Assembly (NCBI GenBank): GCA_947427285.1
Contig: CANEHE010000020.1
Location: forward strand, 1 to 40,511
DNA length: 40,511 nt
From: an uncultured Porphyromonadaceae bacterium
GTDB taxonomy: Bacteria; Bacteroidota; Bacteroidia; Bacteroidales; Muribaculaceae
Reading direction: 5' to 3'
This document shows, in pieces, positions 16,533 to 26,193 of this stretch (positions within the stretch are counted from its first letter, which is position 1; each line of letters opens with the position of its first letter). The notes below the pieces were generated by a model that did not search any database, had not been told where the DNA came from, and saw only the letters and a program-made list of their open reading frames with translations. A program made the position numbers and the translations under genes.

Positions 16533-19295
16533 TCAGACCACGATGTTGATTATTTTGCCGGGCACCACGATGATTTTGCGCGGTGTCTTTCCAGCAAGCC
16601 ATTTTTCTGCTCCGGCATCGGCAAGTGCGGCTTTCTCCACCTCCTCTTTCGATGCATCGGCGGCGACTTCTATCGTATATCTGGCTTTGCCGTTGAAGCT
16701 CACAGGGTATTTGACACTGTCCTCGCGCAGATATTCCTCATTGAACACGGGCCATCCGGCATCGGCCACACTTCCCTCGTGCCCGAGCAGATGCCAGAAC
16801 TCTTCTGCGATGTGAGGGGCGAACGGCGCGATGACACGTGTGAACAGATCCATTACTTCCCGATTGGTGGATTTGAATGCGGCAAGTTCGTTGAGTGCGA
16901 TCATGAATGCCGCTATCGACGTGTTGAACGAGAATGTCTCGATGTCTCCGCCAACCTTTTTTATAAGTTTATGGATAGCTTTCAGTTCCTCTTTTGTGGC
17001 CTCTTTCTGCGGAGCATCAAGTGCACGCATGAAGTGGTTCCATAGTTTCTTGATAAAGCGATTCACACCATCGATGCCGTTGGTGTCCCACGGCTTGGAC
17101 TGTTCCACGGGACCGAGGAACATCTCATAGAGTCGCAATGTGTCTGCCCCGTAGCGTTCTACTATGTCGTCGGGATTGACTACGTTGAACATCGACTTCG
17201 ACATCTTCTCCACCGCGTATCCGCAGATGTATTTGCCATCTTCAAGTATGAATTCCGCATCCTTGAAGTCCGGACGCCATGCGCGGAAGGCTTCCATGTC
17301 GAGAACGTCGTTGCTAACGAAGTTGACATCTACGCGGATGGGTGTAGTATCGTATTGCTTGCGAAGCCCGTGGCTTACAAACGTGTTAGTGTCTTTTATA
17401 CGGTATACGAAGTTTGACCGTCCCTGGATCATTCCCTGATTCACAAGTTTCTTGAACGGTTCAGGCTCACATACTATTCCGAGATCGAAAAGGAACTTGT
17501 TCCAGAAACGGGAATATATCAGGTGGCCGGTGGCATGTTCGGCTCCTCCTACATAAAGGTCTACGTTGCGCCAATATTCGTCTGCCTCATGGCTCACAAG
17601 CGCGTCATTATTGCGCGGATCCATATAACGCAGATAATATGCCGACGAACCGGCAAATCCCGGCATCGTGCACAATTCGATGGGATATCCCTCTTTCGTC
17701 TGCCATCCTTTGGCGCGGCCCAGAGGCGGTTCGCCGGTTTCGGTGGGGAGATATGAATCCACTTCCGGAAGATGCAGGGGAAGTTCGGATTCGTCCATAA
17801 GGTATGCCGTTCCGTCATTGTAATATACAGGGAATGGCTCACCCCAATAACGCTGGCGCGAGAATATGGCGTCGCGGAGACGGTAATTGGTCTTCACGTG
17901 TCCGATGCCCTTTTCAGTTATGAATTTCTTGGTCTTCGCTATGGCCTCTTTTACCTGTAATCCGTTTAGATCAAGTTCAGGACCGCAGGAATTGGTCATT
18001 ATACCCTCCTTGGCGTCGAAACTTTCCTCGCTCACGTCTGCTCCCTCTATAAGCGGTATTATAGGCAGATTGAAATGACGGGCGAAAGCATAGTCGCGCG
18101 AATCGTGTGCCGGAACCGCCATTATCGCCCCTGTACCGTAACCGGCAAGCACGTAGTCACTGACGTAGATCGGTATCTCTTTTCCGGTGAGAGGATTGCG
18201 CGCGTAAGCCCCAGTGAACACTCCGCTGACTTTCTTTTCTATCTGGCGTTCTCGTTCTGTCTTGTGCTTGACTTCATCCAGATATGTATCTACGTCTTGA
18301 CGCTGATCCTCGCTGACCAGAAGCGGGACGTATTTCGATTCAGGAGCAAGCACCATGAATGTTACTCCGAATACGGTATCAGCCCGCGTGGTGAAAATCT
18401 CCAGTTCAAGATCCTTGTCCACAACGGGGAAACGCATCTCGGCTCCCTCGCTTCTTCCGATCCAGTTGCGTTGGGTTTCCTTGAGTGATTCAGACCATTC
18501 AAGTTTTTCAAGATCATCGAGAAGGCGCGGGGCGTATGCCGACACGCGGAGACACCATTGGTTCATCATCTTCTGCTCCACAGGATAGCCACCGCGCACG
18601 CTGAGACCCTCGCTCACCTCGTCGTTGGCAAGCACTGTGCCCAGTTTCGGACACCAGTTGACCATAGTCTCTCCCTGATAGGCGATACGATAGTTCATCA
18701 GCCGTTCACGCTGTTCCTTTTCGCTCAGCGAGTTCCATTCGTCAGCAGTGAAACTGAGAGTCTTCGACGAAGCCGGGTTGACCCCCTCGGAGCCGTGTGC
18801 CGCGAAATGCTCCACAAGCTTTGAGACTGGCATCGCTCTGTTTTCATCAAGATCGTAATAGGAGTTGAACATCTGCATGAAAGCCCACTGTGTCCATTTA
18901 TAGTATTCCGGATCGCAGGTACGGATCTCTCGGCTCCAGTCAAATGCGAACCCGATCTTGTCGAGCTGTTCACGATAACGGGCGATGTTTCTCTGTGTCG
19001 TGATCTCAGGATGCTGTCCCGTCTGTATGGCATATTGTTCCGCCGGAAGCCCGTATGCGTCATATCCCATTGGGTGAAGCACGTTGAAACCACGTTGACG
19101 CTTGTAGCGGGAATATATGTCACTCGCAATGTATCCGAGAGGATGACCTACATGAAGGCCCGCACCTGAAGGGTAAGGGAACATATCGAGCACATAGAAT
19201 TTCGGCTTGTCCGGATTCTCAGTGGTGAGGAATGTATGGTTTTCACGCCAATTGTTTTGCCACCGGCGTTCTATCTCTTTATGATTGTAGTCCAT
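16533..19295 (-). CDS. leuS: Leucyl-tRNA synthetase
   Basis: A 920-aa class I aminoacyl-tRNA synthetase that charges tRNA-Leu. The HIGH signature appears as HVGH (48-51, in [15 protein letters not shown]) and KMSKS is at about 697-701. Between them lies a large CP1 editing domain with [18 protein letters not shown] and the [19 protein letters not shown] segment, whose Asp is the conserved editing-site residue. The anticodon-binding helices and a C-terminal domain (about 830-920, ending [16 protein letters not shown]) complete the enzyme. Length is usual for Bacteroidetes. It has its own promoter (19352-19382) and a hairpin terminator after the stop. No leader peptide or T-box-like structure is seen; the leader holds only a 5-bp hairpin (19318-19330). 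Confidence 0.96.
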   Translation of the reverse strand: MDYNHKEIERRWQNNWRENHTFLTTENPDKPKFYVLDMFPYPSGAGLHVGHPLGYIASDIYSRYKRQRGFNVLHPMGYDAYGLPAEQYAIQTGQHPEITTQRNIARYREQLDKIGFAFDWSREIRTCDPEYYKWTQWAFMQMFNSYYDLDENRAMPVSKLVEHFAAHGSEGVNPASSKTLSFTADEWNSLSEKEQRERLMNYRIAYQGETMVNWCPKLGTVLANDEVSEGLSVRGGYPVEQKMMNQWCLRVSAYAPRLLDDLEKLEWSESLKETQRNWIGRSEGAEMRFPVVDKDLELEIFTTRADTVFGVTFMVLAPESKYVPLLVSEDQRQDVDTYLDEVKHKTERERQIEKKVSGVFTGAYARNPLTGKEIPIYVSDYVLAGYGTGAIMAVPAHDSRDYAFARHFNLPIIPLIEGADVSEESFDAKEGIMTNSCGPELDLNGLQVKEAIAKTKKFITEKGIGHVKTNYRLRDAIFSRQRYWGEPFPVYYNDGTAYLMDESELPLHLPEVDSYLPTETGEPPLGRAKGWQTKEGYPIELCTMPGFAGSSAYYLRYMDPRNNDALVSHEADEYWRNVDLYVGGAEHATGHLIYSRFWNKFLFDLGIVCEPEPFKKLVNQGMIQGRSNFVYRIKDTNTFVSHGLRKQYDTTPIRVDVNFVSNDVLDMEAFRAWRPDFKDAEFILEDGKYICGYAVEKMSKSMFNVVNPDDIVERYGADTLRLYEMFLGPVEQSKPWDTNGIDGVNRFIKKLWNHFMRALDAPQKEATKEELKAIHKLIKKVGGDIETFSFNTSIAAFMIALNELAAFKSTNREVMDLFTRVIAPFAPHIAEEFWHLLGHEGSVADAGWPVFNEEYLREDSVKYPVSFNGKARYTIEVAADASKEEVEKAALADAGAEKWLAGKTPRKIIVVPGKIINIVV

Positions 19296-19351
19296 GATGT
19301 AGAAAATATTGCATCGACGGCAAGCTGCCGTTCAAGATGTTGTCTAAGTCG

Positions 19352-19382
19352 CAAAATTAATAAAAAAACAGATTATTTCAAA
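19352..19382 (-). promoter_or_regulatory. Promoter of leuS
   Basis: On the minus strand TTTG (complement of 19379-19382), a 19-nt spacer and TAATTTTG (complement of 19352-19359) match the Bacteroidetes consensus in full. The start of transcription should be near 19345, giving a leader of about 50 nt. Confidence 0.7.
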
Positions 19383-19478
19383 ACTTTCCCTTTTCTGCGC
19401 CGGAATCTCAATACAATCTCAACGTCTTGTGACCGGCTTTGAAAGAAAAATACTCGCTTGATTGGATGCATGTAAAGC

Positions 19479-19535
19479 TAATTTATGTTAAAAGTATATA
19501 TATATTTGGCGGGGGGGTATTTTTATTTACTTTTG
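19479..19535 (+). promoter_or_regulatory. Shared G-tract promoter module, copy A
   Basis: TTTG at 19505-19508, a 19-nt spacer and TACTTTTG at 19528-19535 make a full consensus promoter. The spacer contains a run of seven G (19511-19517). The module, including about 26 nt upstream (TAATTTATGTTAAAA and a TA repeat), is nearly identical to 34142-34199. It would drive the LRR gene at 19722 through a leader of about 180 nt, and probably the adhesin genes that follow. See the copy in front of the GLUG gene. Confidence 0.75.
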
Positions 19536-19634
19536 TCTGTCGATTAGATTTTTTAAATATCTAACAAAGAAACCAGAGGGTTATTTTGCAGATGTAATCA
19601 CTATCAAGGACGCATAGCTGAATTCATCCTAAGA

Positions 19635-19655
19635 ATGTGTTTCATTTTAACACAT
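19635..19655 (+). other. AT-rich hairpin in the LRR gene leader
   Basis: ATGTGTT (19635-19641) and AACACAT (19649-19655) form a 7-bp perfect stem with a 7-nt loop, 66 nt upstream of the start codon. No T-run follows, so it is not a terminator. It may stabilise the message or mean nothing. Confidence 0.3.
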
Positions 19656-19721
19656 AAATGTTTTAAACAACGACTTCTAATAGATAGACAGGTTAAAATA
19701 CATCTAAAAAACCGATTTAAT

Positions 19722-21548
19722 ATGAAACAACTGTTCTCAGTACTGTGCATCGGGGCAATCGCGTGCACTCCGGCCCTGGCCGCAGATTTCACTTCAGACG
19801 GAATCGCATATTCCGTGATCGCAGGAACAGCCACTCCTCAGGTGGCTGTCGACAAGCCTGCGACTCCATATTCAGGGAAAATCGTCATACCCGCATCCGT
19901 AAGCAACGGAGACAAAACCTATCAGGTGACTGAAATCGCTCCGCTGGCATTTGCCGAAAGCTCCACGGGGCTTGAAACGATCAGTCTGCCCGATGGGCTG
20001 CAGACAATCGGAAAAGGGGCCTTCTCCAATTGTTCCGCTCTCAGCGAGATCTCGATACCCAACACCGTGACCAGAATCGATGACGAAGCCTTTGCCGGGT
20101 GTATGTCTGTAACCAGACTCGGACTCGGAGAGAATCTGCAGACCATCGGCGACGGAGCCTTCAAGTCAATGCTGATGCTCACCGAACTCCGGATTCCGGA
20201 CTCAGTGGTGTCGATCGGACATTTCGCATTCCAGGGTGTAGGCATGAGCTGCTCGTCGCTGACTCTGGGAAAAGCGCTGCAATCGATCGGGGCATATGCA
20301 TTTTTCAACTTCTCGCTTATTCCGTCCATAACGCTTCCCGACGGGATAAAGACCATCGGCGACTGCGCTTTCGAACAATGCAACTCGCTGACCTCATTCC
20401 ATATTCCCGCGTCGGCCACAAGCGTGGGTTACGGACCCGTCTCTGGAGAGAAACTCGTGCGTATCACTGTCGACGAAGCGAATCCGAATTACACAGCCAT
20501 CGACGGTGTGCTCTTCGACAAGGCAAAAACCACAATAATCAGTTATCCGGCGGCGAAACCCGGCAACACCTACTCGATTCCGTCATCCGTCAGGACAATA
20601 GGCATGAACTCCTTTGCCAGAGCCGACAACCTTACATCCATCGTCTTCCCCGAAGGGATCACCACCATCGAAAACGCAGCTTTCTACATGGCCGCCAATC
20701 TCGGTTCGATCACTACCCCTGCGTCGTTGCGCTCCATAGGAAACACCGTATTCTACGGCTGCGGCAGTCTTAGCGATGTCAACCTTGCCGAGGGGCTGGA
20801 GTCAATCGGAAGCATGGCATTCGCCTACTGCTGGGAAAAACTTCTGGGATTCAGACTTCCGGCAACACTCAGGACGCTCGGCGAAGGGGTGTTCTACTGC
20901 TGCGACAATCTGAGGGAAATGGAGATACCGGCATCTGTCAGCGAACTCGGCAAAGACGCCTTCAACCGCTGCATATCCCTTGAAAAAGTAAAGCTCAACG
21001 AAGGTCTTGAAAAGATAGGAGCAGATGTGTTCGCCTACTGCGAGTCGCTTGAGGAGACAATCGTGCCTAACACCGTGACATCATTAGGAATAGGCGCATT
21101 CTTCTCCTGTACCGGAATGAAACGCACCACTCTCGGATCGTCGCTCACATCGCTTCCCGCCCATCTATACGATGGATGCGAGGCGATAACGGAAGTCACA
21201 GCCCTGAGTGCCGTACCCCCTTCCAATCCGACGTTTCCGATGACAGTATACCGCAACGCCACTCTGAGAGTCCCCCCGGCATCCCTTTCCCTCTACAAAG
21301 GCAACATGGAATGGGGTTATTTTTCCAAAATCGAGCCTCTTGCTTCCGGCATCGAAGAGACCTTCAGCGACAGGCATCCCTTCTCTCTGGAAATGACTTC
21401 GAGCGGCATACGTATCTCCGGAGATGAAGCGGAAATAATCGACACAGACGGCCGCATCATCGCCAAAGGGACCGGACAGATAGATCTTCCCGCACACGGT
21501 ATCTACATCGTAAGATCAGGCCGCCACAGCATGAAAATAGCACGTTGA
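19722..21548 (+). CDS. BspA-like LRR surface protein with T9SS-like tail
   Basis: A 608-aa protein from the ATG at 19722; the in-frame ATG at 19635 would place 29 unlikely residues before the signal peptide (MKQLFSVLCIGAIACTPALA). A beta-rich cap starting ADFTSDGIAYSVI, typical of BspA-type proteins, precedes about 18 LRR_5 repeats of roughly 23 residues (about 60-500), for example IGKGAFSNCSALSEISIPNT and IGADVFAYCESLEETIVPNT. The tail (about 540-608) is a T9SS type A-like sorting domain: EIIDTDGRIIAKGTG, then GIYIVRSGRHSMKIA. A surface adhesin role is plausible from the family. Codons are richer in C-ending forms than in the genes downstream. It is 31 nt upstream of the first adhesin gene. 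Confidence 0.85.
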   Translation: MKQLFSVLCIGAIACTPALAADFTSDGIAYSVIAGTATPQVAVDKPATPYSGKIVIPASVSNGDKTYQVTEIAPLAFAESSTGLETISLPDGLQTIGKGAFSNCSALSEISIPNTVTRIDDEAFAGCMSVTRLGLGENLQTIGDGAFKSMLMLTELRIPDSVVSIGHFAFQGVGMSCSSLTLGKALQSIGAYAFFNFSLIPSITLPDGIKTIGDCAFEQCNSLTSFHIPASATSVGYGPVSGEKLVRITVDEANPNYTAIDGVLFDKAKTTIISYPAAKPGNTYSIPSSVRTIGMNSFARADNLTSIVFPEGITTIENAAFYMAANLGSITTPASLRSIGNTVFYGCGSLSDVNLAEGLESIGSMAFAYCWEKLLGFRLPATLRTLGEGVFYCCDNLREMEIPASVSELGKDAFNRCISLEKVKLNEGLEKIGADVFAYCESLEETIVPNTVTSLGIGAFFSCTGMKRTTLGSSLTSLPAHLYDGCEAITEVTALSAVPPSNPTFPMTVYRNATLRVPPASLSLYKGNMEWGYFSKIEPLASGIEETFSDRHPFSLEMTSSGIRISGDEAEIIDTDGRIIAKGTGQIDLPAHGIYIVRSGRHSMKIAR

Positions 21549-21579
21549 ACCGACAAAATTCTAAATATTATACGGAACC

Positions 21580-24500
21580 ATGAAAATCAACAGTTGCAAA
21601 TCCTTCGGGAGCGCGTTGCTGGCCGCGCTATGCCTCACATCGGCATTTGCGGGCAATGGAAAGCCTGACCGCATGGCAGCGCGTATCTCGCCTGAAAACG
21701 CTTCCCGGCCTACATCAAGAGTCCCGTTCGCTCCGGTGACTCCTTTCGGCAGTACGGCAAAGACGGGAACAGACGTCTGCATGCATATTCCGGATGCGTT
21801 GCCGATGCTGAAAGCCAAATTCAAAGCAGGGGAGGCCCCGGTGTGGCTCTATGGTAATGTCACCAGTACCACAGAACCCGGTCAGGGAAATCTGATAGGA
21901 ATCTATCGTTATCAGCTCAATTCCTCGACGCCCAATAAGGAAGTCGTTCATCTTGATCCGGAAATACGTGGTTATTCCGGAAATTCAGGATGGACCCCCG
22001 ACGGATTCCATCTGTCTATAGTCAATAACGACGCGCATACTGTGACTCATAGGCTTTATGATATGAATACCTGGCAGATATTGCGTGAGAAACCGGGTGA
22101 ATGGCTCTCACAGTTCAACGCTTCCGCATGGGATTATATCATGAAGAAACAGGCTGTACTTGCCTGGTCAGACAGTGCGTGGGCACTTCATGATTTCGCA
22201 TATTTTGAGGATATGGTGGACTTCAAACGCACAAAAGGACATCCTATCGTTCTTTCCAAGTGTATGCTCCGGGCAATGGCCATGGATACAGACGGGACAA
22301 CTTATGCCATAGACTACAATGGAATACTCTACACAATAGACCGTCATACAGGTAAGCTCACAACCGTGGGGAACACCGGCAAACCGTCGCCTTACGACAC
22401 GTCCATGTATCTGGATCCATTGACGCATACACTTTATTATATAGCGAAGACAGCGAATCCGAACAAGACAACACTCTACATTCTTGACAAGAAGACGGCA
22501 CAGCCTACATTAGTCTGGGATTTCCCTCATCAGGAGCAGATTTTCGGACTTTACACATACAATCCGCTTGCGTATCCTAAGGCACCAGGCATTCCTGTCA
22601 ATCCGGCTATGGAACGCAATGAAGCCTCTCTGTCGGGTAAATTCACTTTTACTGTTCCTGATACACTTTATGACGGCACACGGACTTCCGGCTCTGTCGC
22701 GTACACAGTGATGATTGACCGTGAGAAAGTCGCATCCGGCACAGCTGTCTGTGGCTCACGGGCAAGTGTGGATGTGTCTGTCACTCAAAGTGGCTACCAT
22801 ACTTTTGTGGTGTATACAAGCAATGATGCCGGTGACAGTCCGTATGCAGTGCTTGAGGAGTGGATCGGCCAGGACTATGCCTCGACTGTGCAGACTCCTG
22901 AACTGACTTACTCCGATGGAAGTATGCATCTGAAGTGGAAGCCTATAACAACCTCACAACATGGAGGTTTCATGCCGGTAGAGGAAGTGACGTACGATGT
23001 GGTCCGGTATCCTGGCGCGGTTCCGGTGGCCACAGGAATAAAGGCAACGGAGTTTAGCGAGCAGATGTCCCACGATGGCACATTGCGGGCATATTATTAT
23101 ACTGTATCATCCAACTGTCGAGAGGCCAAGGGAATACCGACACCTTCAAACCGTCAGGTAGTCGGCAAGGTCATACCTCCTTACGATTTCAGTTTCGCTA
23201 ATGAAGATGATGCTCTGTTGTATGGTGTGATTGATGTGGACAATGACGGGAAGACGTGGCAATGGGATCACGGACGCATGGTATGTTATTATAATTCCGT
23301 CACACTTAAGCCGATGGATGACTGGCTTACCACTCCTCCCATCAAAGTGGAGAAGGGAAAGGCATACAAAGTTTCATTACGGTTATGTGGACATCAGAGC
23401 AACCTTCCCCAATGTTTTGAAGTGAAGGGGGGATCCTCTCCTACTGTTGCAGGAATGACGATGCAGGTGATCAGACCTACGGAAATCTGCAATGACAACG
23501 GGAGCGTGGCCACATACGAAGGCTGGCTTGTGCCTGAGTCCGATGAAGATTGTTATTTAGGTCTGCATGCGATAGGGGATGCCCGGTCATATTTTCTATA
23601 TCTTCACGGTATGAGCATAAGTGAGGCAGCCATAGCGGATGCTCCGGCTGCCCCTTCGGACTTCAATGCATATACAGTTACGTCAGGCGAGATAAAGGCT
23701 CAGGTAATGATGAAAGCCCCGAAACTTACGGTAAGTGGGAAAAAGCTGGATGATATTGTAAAAATAGAAGTCTACCGCAATGACAGGCTTGTCAAGACGA
23801 TTGACAATCCGGCCCCGGGCGAGACGATAGAATTCGAAGATAAGGCAAACCGCACAGGTACCTACACATATCGTGCGGTAGCTACCAATGCCGCCGGCGA
23901 AGGACTTGCCGCCATAGTGAAGACATATATCGGGTTCGCTAAGCCGTCAAATGTACCTGAGTTTACAGCGGGATTCACACAGGAAGGCAAGGTGTCGCTC
24001 TCCTGGAAAGCACCTGAGACTGACCAGAACGGCCTGCCCATAAATCCGGCATTGATCACATATTCTGTTACCGATGACAAAGGGACCTTGCTTGGAGAGG
24101 ATATAGACACCACGGCTTTCATTGTGGATGTAGATATTGAGTCGGAGCAAAAGTTCAGGTATTACAAGGTGAATGCCAAGACTCGATCCGGTGCCTGCCC
24201 CGGCTGGACATCCTCAAATTCCGTTCCTGTAGGAAAACCGTATACATTGCCTTTTACAGAGTCGGCTTCAGAGACAGAATTGCATAACGTATGGCAGATC
24301 TTCACTGTGTCATCCGGTGCGACATGGGGCATAGCTGACGATAGCGGAAGCGTGGTGTCGCAGGATGGAGACAAGGGATTTATGGTATTTGACGGTAATT
24401 ATGTGGGAAGTTCGGCACGTTTGACCGGTGGTAGGATAGATCTTGGAGAGGCGACTGCTGAAATTACATTCTGGTATTGGGCGGATCCGGAAAATTCCAA

Positions 24501-26097
24501 CACGATCGACATTCAGTTGAACGATGGCTCGGGATGGACTACTGTCAATCATATCAGTTGCAACGGAGGGAGCACTGCCGGTTGGAACAAGATAACCCGA
24601 TCTCTCTCCGATTTCAAAGGTAAAACGGTTCAGATCGGAATACTTGGCACGATTGTAAACGTCAACCAGTCATATATCGACAATTTGAAAATCGATGTAA
24701 AGACTCCGCATGATCTTGCAGTGGAAAGTCTGGAATCCCCGATGTCGATCAATCCCGGAAAGACACAGGAGTTTTCAGTGACAGTTGCCAACCTTGGCAG
24801 TGCTGTGTCGGGAGATTATACGGTAGAGCTTCTTCGAGATGGTGAAGTATTTGCCTCCCGGAATGCCACCGGTCTCACTGACGGAGCTGTCCGGGCTTTT
24901 GTCTTTACCGTTGAGCCTGACTTGTCCTTCCCGGCCATTTCTACATGGCAGGCTTCGGTGCGCTATGAACCGGATACTGATGTGACCAACAACGTATCTA
25001 AAGAGAGCCGTGTACGTATGGAGATACCGGATTTCCCATTGGCGACACATCTTACAGGAATTGAGCATGGGAACTCTCTGTCACTCTCTTGGACAGCTCC
25101 CGATCTTGAAGGACCTGGACAGGTGAAGGAAATTACCGATGGAGTAGAAAGTTATCCTTCGTTTTCCAACGGTATGCCGTTGTCCGAAGTGGAGGATGAC
25201 AACATAGGATCATGGACGGTACACGACGGTGACGGTGCGCCCACCGGTATAATATCGGTGCAGAGCAGGCCTATCGAATATCCCAATCATGGTAAACCGG
25301 GAGCATTTGTAGTGTTTGACAGTTTCTGGGCCGGGCTGGACAGTCATTGGAAGGGCCACAACGGTTCGCAGAAGTCGTTCGTGTGCATGTATGCCGATGG
25401 AAAGGCCAATGACGACTGGCTGATCTCTCCAGTACTTCCCGGCATTGCCCAGACGGTGTCGTTCTATGCGAAATCATACCATCAGGAATATCTGGAGACG
25501 TTTGAGGTGCTTTATTCCACTACTGACCGCAATCCGTCCTCATTCCGGCGTGTCGATGACAAGACATTGACTGCCCCGGCAGAATGGACTGAATACAGGT
25601 TTGATCTTCCGGCAGGAGCGCGCCATTTCGCCATACGATGCATATCCGACGACAAATTTGCCTTTATGGTCGATGACATCAAGTTCTCTGCGGGATACGA
25701 CGCTTCAGGGCTTGTCCTGACCGGCTACAATCTCTATCGTGATGGCAAAAAGCTCAATACGGCTCTCATTCCTGCGGTTTCGTATGTCTGTGACGCTTCG
25801 GGCGACGACATGGATACGGCTTATTCCGTCTCGGCGGTCTATACTGCCGGTGAGTCCGGATTCTCAAATCTCTGGAGCCGTCTCTCCGGAGTAGTGCCGG
25901 CAGCCGTAGACGATATAAAAATACAGACCTCCGGAAATATTATTATGATTGAGAATCCGTCAGGATGCCGTGTCGATGTCTGGTCTGCGTCGGGTATCCA
26001 TGTAGGGGGTTCTGATGGAAGTTTCAGCCTTCCGGTGGAGAAAGGGGTATATATAGTGAAATCGGAATCCTTTGAGAACAAGGTGATAGTGAAATAA
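21580..26097 (+). CDS. Large fibronectin/cleaved-adhesin surface protein, paralog 1
   Basis: A 1505-aa exported protein (signal peptide MKINSCKSFGSALLAALCLTSAFA). Regions in order: a beta-propeller-like N-terminal module (about 80-330, GTTYAIDYNGILYTIDRHTG); fibronectin III-like domains (about 335-530); a choice-of-anchor J/cleaved-adhesin-like jelly roll with DDWLTTPPI near 580; FN3-like domains (about 680-880); a second jelly roll (about 890-1040); a CARDB-like domain (about 1045-1145); an FN3-like strand and a further cleaved-adhesin domain with DDWLISPVL near 1278; and a T9SS-like tail from about 1435 ending KGVYIVKSESFENKVIVK. Such domains occur in gingipain and HagA adhesins. No protease motif is seen. 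It heads a tandem set of three paralogs. Confidence 0.8.
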   Translation: MKINSCKSFGSALLAALCLTSAFAGNGKPDRMAARISPENASRPTSRVPFAPVTPFGSTAKTGTDVCMHIPDALPMLKAKFKAGEAPVWLYGNVTSTTEPGQGNLIGIYRYQLNSSTPNKEVVHLDPEIRGYSGNSGWTPDGFHLSIVNNDAHTVTHRLYDMNTWQILREKPGEWLSQFNASAWDYIMKKQAVLAWSDSAWALHDFAYFEDMVDFKRTKGHPIVLSKCMLRAMAMDTDGTTYAIDYNGILYTIDRHTGKLTTVGNTGKPSPYDTSMYLDPLTHTLYYIAKTANPNKTTLYILDKKTAQPTLVWDFPHQEQIFGLYTYNPLAYPKAPGIPVNPAMERNEASLSGKFTFTVPDTLYDGTRTSGSVAYTVMIDREKVASGTAVCGSRASVDVSVTQSGYHTFVVYTSNDAGDSPYAVLEEWIGQDYASTVQTPELTYSDGSMHLKWKPITTSQHGGFMPVEEVTYDVVRYPGAVPVATGIKATEFSEQMSHDGTLRAYYYTVSSNCREAKGIPTPSNRQVVGKVIPPYDFSFANEDDALLYGVIDVDNDGKTWQWDHGRMVCYYNSVTLKPMDDWLTTPPIKVEKGKAYKVSLRLCGHQSNLPQCFEVKGGSSPTVAGMTMQVIRPTEICNDNGSVATYEGWLVPESDEDCYLGLHAIGDARSYFLYLHGMSISEAAIADAPAAPSDFNAYTVTSGEIKAQVMMKAPKLTVSGKKLDDIVKIEVYRNDRLVKTIDNPAPGETIEFEDKANRTGTYTYRAVATNAAGEGLAAIVKTYIGFAKPSNVPEFTAGFTQEGKVSLSWKAPETDQNGLPINPALITYSVTDDKGTLLGEDIDTTAFIVDVDIESEQKFRYYKVNAKTRSGACPGWTSSNSVPVGKPYTLPFTESASETELHNVWQIFTVSSGATWGIADDSGSVVSQDGDKGFMVFDGNYVGSSARLTGGRIDLGEATAEITFWYWADPENSNTIDIQLNDGSGWTTVNHISCNGGSTAGWNKITRSLSDFKGKTVQIGILGTIVNVNQSYIDNLKIDVKTPHDLAVESLESPMSINPGKTQEFSVTVANLGSAVSGDYTVELLRDGEVFASRNATGLTDGAVRAFVFTVEPDLSFPAISTWQASVRYEPDTDVTNNVSKESRVRMEIPDFPLATHLTGIEHGNSLSLSWTAPDLEGPGQVKEITDGVESYPSFSNGMPLSEVEDDNIGSWTVHDGDGAPTGIISVQSRPIEYPNHGKPGAFVVFDSFWAGLDSHWKGHNGSQKSFVCMYADGKANDDWLISPVLPGIAQTVSFYAKSYHQEYLETFEVLYSTTDRNPSSFRRVDDKTLTAPAEWTEYRFDLPAGARHFAIRCISDDKFAFMVDDIKFSAGYDASGLVLTGYNLYRDGKKLNTALIPAVSYVCDASGDDMDTAYSVSAVYTAGESGFSNLWSRLSGVVPAAVDDIKIQTSGNIIMIENPSGCRVDVWSASGIHVGGSDGSFSLPVEKGVYIVKSESFENKVIVK

Positions 26098-26111
26098 TAG
26101 TGAATGGACAA

Positions 26112-26163
26112 GGGTATTCCTCCGGCATCAGGATTCCGGTCGGAGGACCCTTTCAGTCTTTAG
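26112..26163 (+). terminator. Weak terminator-like hairpin after paralog 1
   Basis: GGGT (26112-26115) and CCTCCG (26119-26124), separated by a 3-nt bulge, pair with CGGAGGACCC (26141-26150). A T-rich stretch (TTTCAGTCTTT) follows. The bulge and the interrupted T-run make it weak, so partial termination or RNA processing between paralogs 1 and 2 is as likely. Confidence 0.35.
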
Positions 26164-26193
26164 TACAAGATCTTTTTAAATTCCATAATCAGT

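Larger units (their letters stand above)
19296..19721. other. Divergent intergenic region between leuS and the surface-protein cluster
   Basis: This gap of about 426 nt is AT-rich and holds no credible gene. An in-frame ATG at 19635 would extend the LRR protein, but the added residues are not conserved-looking and precede the signal peptide. The region contains the leuS promoter on the minus strand, the shared G-tract promoter on the plus strand (19479-19535), and a leader of about 180 nt with an AT-rich hairpin at 19635-19655. I see nothing specific in 19383-19478. Confidence 0.6.

Noticed and set aside
19296..19351. A T-box or leucine leader peptide in front of leuS
   Set aside because: The leader is only about 50 nt, holds only a 5-bp hairpin, and has no run of Leu codons, no specifier loop and no T-box sequence.
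19635..19721. Extension of the 608-aa LRR protein to the ATG at 19635
   Set aside because: It would put 29 residues before a normal signal peptide. The ATG at 19722 gives a standard exported protein.
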